Assembly: GCA_946480245.1 (NCBI GenBank)
Contig: CAMLIZ010000045.1
Span: 1-31,755 of the forward strand
DNA length: 31,755 bases
Origin: an uncultured Pseudomonadota bacterium
Lineage (GTDB): Bacteria > Pseudomonadota > Gammaproteobacteria > Burkholderiales > Burkholderiaceae
Reading direction: 5' to 3'
Shown in pieces: positions 30,447 to 31,755 of the stretch (positions within the stretch are counted from its first letter, which is position 1; each line of letters opens with the position of its first letter). Below the pieces are notes generated by a model that saw only the letters and a program-made list of their open reading frames with translations, did not search any database and had not been told where the DNA came from. The position numbers were made by a program, and so were the translations under genes.

Positions 30447-30497
30447 CCGGGGCCTGCAAGGGTTACCCGGCGCTGCGCGCTGCGCCATGGAGACGTG

Positions 30498-31755
30498 ATG
30501 ACCGAGCACCGAATCGAACGCGACACCTTCGGCGACATCGAGGTGCCGGCCTCCGCGCTGTGGGGTGCGCAGACGCAGCGCTCGCTGCAGCACTTTCGCA
30601 TCTCGGGCGAGCGGCAGCCGCGCGAGCTGATCCATGCGCTGGCACAAGTGAAGCGCGCGGCCGCCGAGGTGAACCGGGAGCTCGGCCAGCTGCCGCCCGA
30701 CAAGGCCGACGCCATCATTGCGGCCGCCGACGAGGTGCTGGCCGGCCGGCATGCCGGCGAGTTTCCACTCGTGGTGTGGCAAACGGGTTCCGGCACGCAG
30801 ACCAACATGAACCTCAATGAGGTGCTGGCCAACCGCGCCAGCGAGTTGCTGGGTGGCCTGCGCGGCGAGCAGCGGCTGGTGCATCCCAATGACGACGTCA
30901 ACCGCGGGCAGTCGTCGAACGACGTGTTCCCCACGGCGATGCACGTGGCCGCTGCGGTGGGCATCGAGCAGCGGCTGCTGCCGGCGCTGCGCGCCCTGCG
31001 CGACACGCTGCAGGCCAAGAGCATCGAGTTCGCCGACGTCGTGAAGATCGGCCGCACGCACCTGCAGGACGCCACGCCGCTCACGCTGGGGCAGGAATTC
31101 TCGGGCTACGTGGCGCAGCTCGACCAGAACCTCAAGCACCTGCAGTCCGCCTTGCCGCACCTGTACGAGCTGGCGCAAGGCGGCACCGCGGTGGGCACCG
31201 GACTGAACGCTCACCCGGAGTTCGCGTTCCGCTTCGCCGACGTGATGGCGCGACTTGCCGGCCTGCCGTTCGTGAGCGCGCCCAACAAGTTCGAGGTGAT
31301 GGCCGCGGCCGACGCGCTGGTGTTCGCGCACGGTGCGCTGAAGACGCTGGCCGCCAGCCTGATGAAGATCGCCAACGACGTGCGCTGGCTGGCGAGCGGG
31401 CCGCGCAGTGGACTGGGCGAGTTGCGCATCCCGGAGAACGAACCGGGCAGCTCGATCATGCCGGGCAAGGTGAACCCCACGCAGGCCGAGGCGCTCACGA
31501 TGCTGTGTTGCCAGGTGTTCGGCAACGACGTGGCGGTGAACATCGGTGGCGCCAGCGGCAACTTCGAGCTGAACGTGTTCCGGCCGATGATTGCGCACAA
31601 CGTGCTGCAGTCGATCCGGCTGCTGGCCGACGGCATCGCCAGCTTCAACGAGCACTGCGCGGCGGGCATCGCGCCCGATCGCGAGCGCATCGCCGAGCTG
31701 TTGCAGCGCTCGCTGATGCTGGTGACGGCGCTCAACCCGCACATCGGCTACGACA
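30498..31755 (+). CDS. fumC: Class II fumarate hydratase (cut by window end)
   Basis: The first 419 residues of an iron-independent fumarase, which interconverts fumarate and malate in the citric acid cycle. The start [29 protein letters not shown] is typical. Later marks are [58 protein letters not shown] and the superfamily signature [11 protein letters not shown] that carries the catalytic Ser loop. About 40 residues of the usual 460 are missing because the window stops at ALNPHIGYD. The ATG at 30498 follows GGAG by five bases. The class II enzyme tolerates oxidants, unlike iron-sulfur fumarases. No stop or frameshift is seen in the visible part. Confidence 0.95.
   Translation, partial: MTEHRIERDTFGDIEVPASALWGAQTQRSLQHFRISGERQPRELIHALAQVKRAAAEVNRELGQLPPDKADAIIAAADEVLAGRHAGEFPLVVWQTGSGTQTNMNLNEVLANRASELLGGLRGEQRLVHPNDDVNRGQSSNDVFPTAMHVAAAVGIEQRLLPALRALRDTLQAKSIEFADVVKIGRTHLQDATPLTLGQEFSGYVAQLDQNLKHLQSALPHLYELAQGGTAVGTGLNAHPEFAFRFADVMARLAGLPFVSAPNKFEVMAAADALVFAHGALKTLAASLMKIANDVRWLASGPRSGLGELRIPENEPGSSIMPGKVNPTQAEALTMLCCQVFGNDVAVNIGGASGNFELNVFRPMIAHNVLQSIRLLADGIASFNEHCAAGIAPDRERIAELLQRSLMLVTALNPHIGYD

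Noticed and set aside
1..31755. tRNA, rRNA, insertion sequences, phage genes or a defence island
   Set aside because: I saw no cloverleaf-like tRNA, no transposase, integrase or terminal inverted repeats, and no restriction, CRISPR or toxin-antitoxin genes. The window looks like ordinary chromosome with accessory stress genes.

Overview
The window is a gene-dense, high-GC chromosomal segment with about 28 protein genes, no RNA genes, no insertion sequences and no gene-free stretch over 300 bases. Gene content and protein character (GspA/GspB, an ECF42-type sigma factor, a PEP-CTERM protein, CueR/CopA/CopZ, LigD/Ku, DUF3309, long-chain ChrA) fit a betaproteobacterium of the order Burkholderiales, probably near the Rubrivivax/Leptothrix/Methylibium group. 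This placement is inferred from protein style and was not searched.

Layout. 1-2524: a terminator, then gspA-gspB (type II secretion accessory ATPase and partner). 2617-6228: a nitronate monooxygenase, a DUF3606 protein, and a coupled pair of c-type cytochromes (diheme and triheme). 6229-9314: an ECF42-like sigma factor and an unrecognised small gene on the minus strand, then an HD-GYP protein. 9309-12202: a copper module, copA-cueR divergent from copZ, with CueR-type promoters in the shared gap. 12227-18702 (minus): a tightly packed run of hemerythrin, a glycoside hydrolase-glycosyltransferase fusion, an amidohydrolase, a GT4 glycosyltransferase, and (after a 72-base gap) an AI-2E/PerM-type membrane protein. 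18822-24143: a small unknown protein, an rpoN gene away from its usual neighbours, a Gly/Gln/Tyr-rich low-complexity protein, a kinase-like/receiver protein and a single-domain response regulator. 24235-26532: a chromate transporter and a PEP-CTERM protein with a strong terminator. 26545-30165 (minus): ku-ligD (bacterial NHEJ), divergent from a 52-residue DUF3309 protein. 30498-end: fumC, cut by the window edge.

The most interesting signal is regulatory. Two exact sigma-54 (-24/-12) elements, TGGCAC-N5-TTGC, stand directly upstream of rpoN and of the small gene at 18822. Near-consensus elements point at the hemerythrin/glycosyl operon, at ku-ligD and, more weakly, at DUF3309, the low-complexity protein and the receiver protein. 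My hypothesis is a locally clustered, self-activating sigma-54 regulon with stress or stationary-phase-type cargo: oxygen/iron binding, cell-surface glycan work, DNA end joining and a disordered protein. The two exact elements are direct observations; the shared regulon is inference. Other points of interest are the hydrolase-transferase fusion, a predicted leaderless copA transcript, and the low-complexity protein.
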